The position numbers were made by a program, and so were the translations under genes. A DNA stretch of 44,047 nt from a bacterium (GTDB taxonomy: Bacteria > Patescibacteriota > Patescibacteriia > Patescibacteriales > GWC2-42-12): positions 65,687 to 109,733 of the forward strand of contig JAUSEG010000011.1 in assembly GCA_030650415.1 (NCBI GenBank), given 5' to 3'. Shown here one piece after another: positions 42,799 through 44,047 of the stretch (its first letter is position 1; each line of letters opens with the position of its first letter). The notes beneath the pieces were generated by a model that saw only the letters and a program-made list of their open reading frames with translations, had not been told where the DNA came from and made no database searches.

Positions 42799-43803
42799 TC
42801 ATTTTTTAGAAGGGTTCTTCAAATACCAATCATAAGTTCTCTTCAGCCCTTCTGCGAGCGATACTTCCGGCTTCCAACCGGTCAAAGACTGCAACTTAGA
42901 AACATCGGCCAAGCGCCGCTTTACGCTGCCCGGCGGACCGTTCTTTATATCCAATTCTTTCGGCTTCCAGCCGACAGCTTTGAACAGTTTTTCCGCCAGT
43001 TCCCGCATAGTAATCTCTTCAAAATCACCGATATGCACTGTTTCAATGGGCTGGCCGTCGGTTTTTGAAGAATCCATCAGCATCTGCATCGCCCGAACCG
43101 CGTCCGTAATATAACAAAATGTCCGCGTATCATCAGCTCCGTAAATCGGAAACGGGTCAACATGGGCGGCAATCCTCTCGCAAAAATCCGGAATCACATG
43201 ACCGCCATATCCGGCTCGCGGACCATAAAAATTATGCGGACGGACAATCAATGCGCGAAAATTGTGCATTTTCGCGTAATGAATCACGAAAAGTTCTCCG
43301 ACTAATTTAGTGGACGCGTAAGACCATCGGGCATTATACGGATCATCTATTACCAATGGCACTTTTTCCGGAGTCGGAATCGGCAATTGGCCGAAAGCGC
43401 TTAAAGCGCTTGCATAGGCCTCATTGGAAGAGGTAAAACAGAATTTGCCTTGCGGATTTTCTTTTCTAAACCATTCCAGCATATAAATAAGCGATAAGGT
43501 ATTGATCCGCAAAACTTCATGAGGAATCTCATAAAAAATTTTCGTGCCGTTAATGGCGGCCAAGTGATAAACCTGATCATAGCCATTTCCGAATTGAGAA
43601 TAAGCTGATAGATCAGTTAAATCCAAATTTAAAAATTTCACTCTCTTATCTTCAAGTAGTTCCTTAAAATCAGCATCCATTCTCCCCCGCCGAAGATTAT
43701 CAACCAAAGTCAACCGGACATCTTCACCATATTCCTTCAAAAGCTGTTTGGATAAAAAATATCCGATAAACCCCGCCCCACCGGTAATTAATATTTTTTT
43801 CAT
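42799..43803 (-). CDS. NAD-dependent sugar epimerase/dehydratase (extended SDR), locus B copy
   Basis: The 334-residue paralogue of 15955-16956 has GGAGFIGYFLSKQL, LVDNLRRGRMDADFKELL, VYHLAAINGTK, SSNEAYAS, catalytic SYASTKLVGE (Tyr-x3-Lys) and RPHNFYGPRAGYGGHVI. A start at 43833 would overlap the upstream gene; ATG at 43803 lies 5 bp after that stop and gives the same N-terminus as the paralogue. The order methyltransferase then SDR matches locus A (without the HD gene), but the pair lies in the opposite orientation. Confidence 0.9.
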   Translation of the reverse strand: MKKILITGGAGFIGYFLSKQLLKEYGEDVRLTLVDNLRRGRMDADFKELLEDKRVKFLNLDLTDLSAYSQFGNGYDQVYHLAAINGTKIFYEIPHEVLRINTLSLIYMLEWFRKENPQGKFCFTSSNEAYASALSAFGQLPIPTPEKVPLVIDDPYNARWSYASTKLVGELFVIHYAKMHNFRALIVRPHNFYGPRAGYGGHVIPDFCERIAAHVDPFPIYGADDTRTFCYITDAVRAMQMLMDSSKTDGQPIETVHIGDFEEITMRELAEKLFKAVGWKPKELDIKNGPPGSVKRRLADVSKLQSLTGWKPEVSLAEGLKRTYDWYLKNPSKK

Positions 43804-43808
43804 AATTA

Positions 43809-44047
43809 TTATTTTTTTTCTAAAGTCAGCCAAAGATTTTTAAGTCCTTCGATTTTTTGTTCAACTACAGAAAAACCGGCTTTCTTTGCCATTATTAGGG
43901 CGATTTCAGGGCTTACCGCCACGCCGTAATACCAATGCCATTTATAGGTGCCAAGGCCGGTGCGAAGATGAATTTTCGCAATTCCGTCCGGCTTCAAAAC
44001 TCTGTATATCTCATCTAAATAATCTTTGATCAGCTGTTCGCTGGGCA
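43809..44047 (-). CDS. C-terminal part of a SAM methyltransferase, cut by window edge
   Basis: The frame is open to the window end; about 78 residues are visible, with no start. The segment PSEQLIKDYLDEIYRVLKPD, then GIAKIHLRTG, WHWYYGVAVSP and LWLTLEKK, aligns with the last 78 residues of the 13400-15040 fusion protein (LPTEKLILDYFKEM, GLAKIQLRTG, LWLWLKK). It may therefore be the end of a second dehydrogenase-methyltransferase fusion, or of a stand-alone methyltransferase. It precedes the SDR epimerase by 5 bp. Confidence 0.75.
   Translation of the reverse strand, partial: PSEQLIKDYLDEIYRVLKPDGIAKIHLRTGLGTYKWHWYYGVAVSPEIALIMAKKAGFSVVEQKIEGLKNLWLTLEKK

Noticed and set aside
1-44047. UGA reassignment as in some CPR lineages
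   Set aside because: TGA ends several genes exactly at ATGA overlaps (13401-13403, 30132-30134, 34011-34013) and is not found in frame inside conserved domains.
1-44047. Duplicate loci as an assembly artefact
   Set aside because: The paired proteins differ at many positions, have different neighbours and different orientation, so they cannot be the same DNA assembled twice.

Overview
The window reads as chromosomal DNA of an AT-rich, Lys/Ile/Asn-rich bacterium. It is packed with surface-glycan genes and has no rRNA, tRNA, CRISPR or transposase that I can see. UGA is used as stop (for example in the ATGA overlaps at 13400-13403, 30132-30135 and 34011-34014), so this is the standard bacterial code. 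Long cotranscribed gene strings, few visible Shine-Dalgarno sites and GC-rich palindromes inserted in frame inside proteins suggest a Patescibacteria/CPR lineage (Parcubacteria-like). That assignment is inference; no marker gene is present.

The main result is that the window holds two diverged versions of one glycan locus. Each version has a complete route from UDP-HexNAc to a CMP-activated nonulosonic (sialic-acid-like) sugar: NeuC-type 2-epimerase, NeuB-type synthase and NeuA-type cytidylyltransferase. Each also has a Gfo/Idh oxidoreductase, a GT2 glycosyltransferase, a GT-B capsule-type transferase, a GT4 glycosyltransferase, a sugar C-methyltransferase, an SDR epimerase and a methyltransferase.

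Locus A (1-20090). A minus-strand string of twelve genes runs from 11770 down past position 1: HTH regulator, ABC exporter, radical SAM, TylF-type O-methyltransferase, cobalamin-type radical SAM, GT2, neuA, Gfo/Idh, neuB, wbqC-like, neuC, methyltransferase. It is headed by a consensus promoter that would make the HTH mRNA almost leaderless. The divergent plus-strand string 11877-16956 encodes a capsule-type transferase, a dehydrogenase-methyltransferase fusion, an HD hydrolase and an SDR epimerase. GT4 and an acetyltransferase on the minus strand diverge from a C-methyltransferase (18837-20090).

Middle and locus B (20087-35540, minus strand). These genes are a PLP aminotransferase, a GT-C-like membrane protein, an FkbM methyltransferase, a second PLP aminotransferase, a hexapeptide acyltransferase, neuC, neuB, a GT-B protein with its own terminator, Gfo/Idh, neuA, an RmlD-like reductase, a DegT-fold protein with His in place of the PLP lysine, GT2 and a capsule-type transferase. 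Compared with locus A, the GT2-neuA-Idh-neuB-neuC order is kept but genes are inserted into it.

Right part (35705-44047). A polysaccharide deacetylase, an amidinotransferase and a methyltransferase form a tight minus-strand set that could expose a sugar amine and convert it to a guanidino group. Then come the B copies of GT4, C-methyltransferase and SDR epimerase, a third Gfo/Idh protein, and the C-terminal end of a methyltransferase homologous to the tail of the locus A fusion. No stretch over 300 bases lacks a gene; the largest gap is 164 bp (35541-35704).
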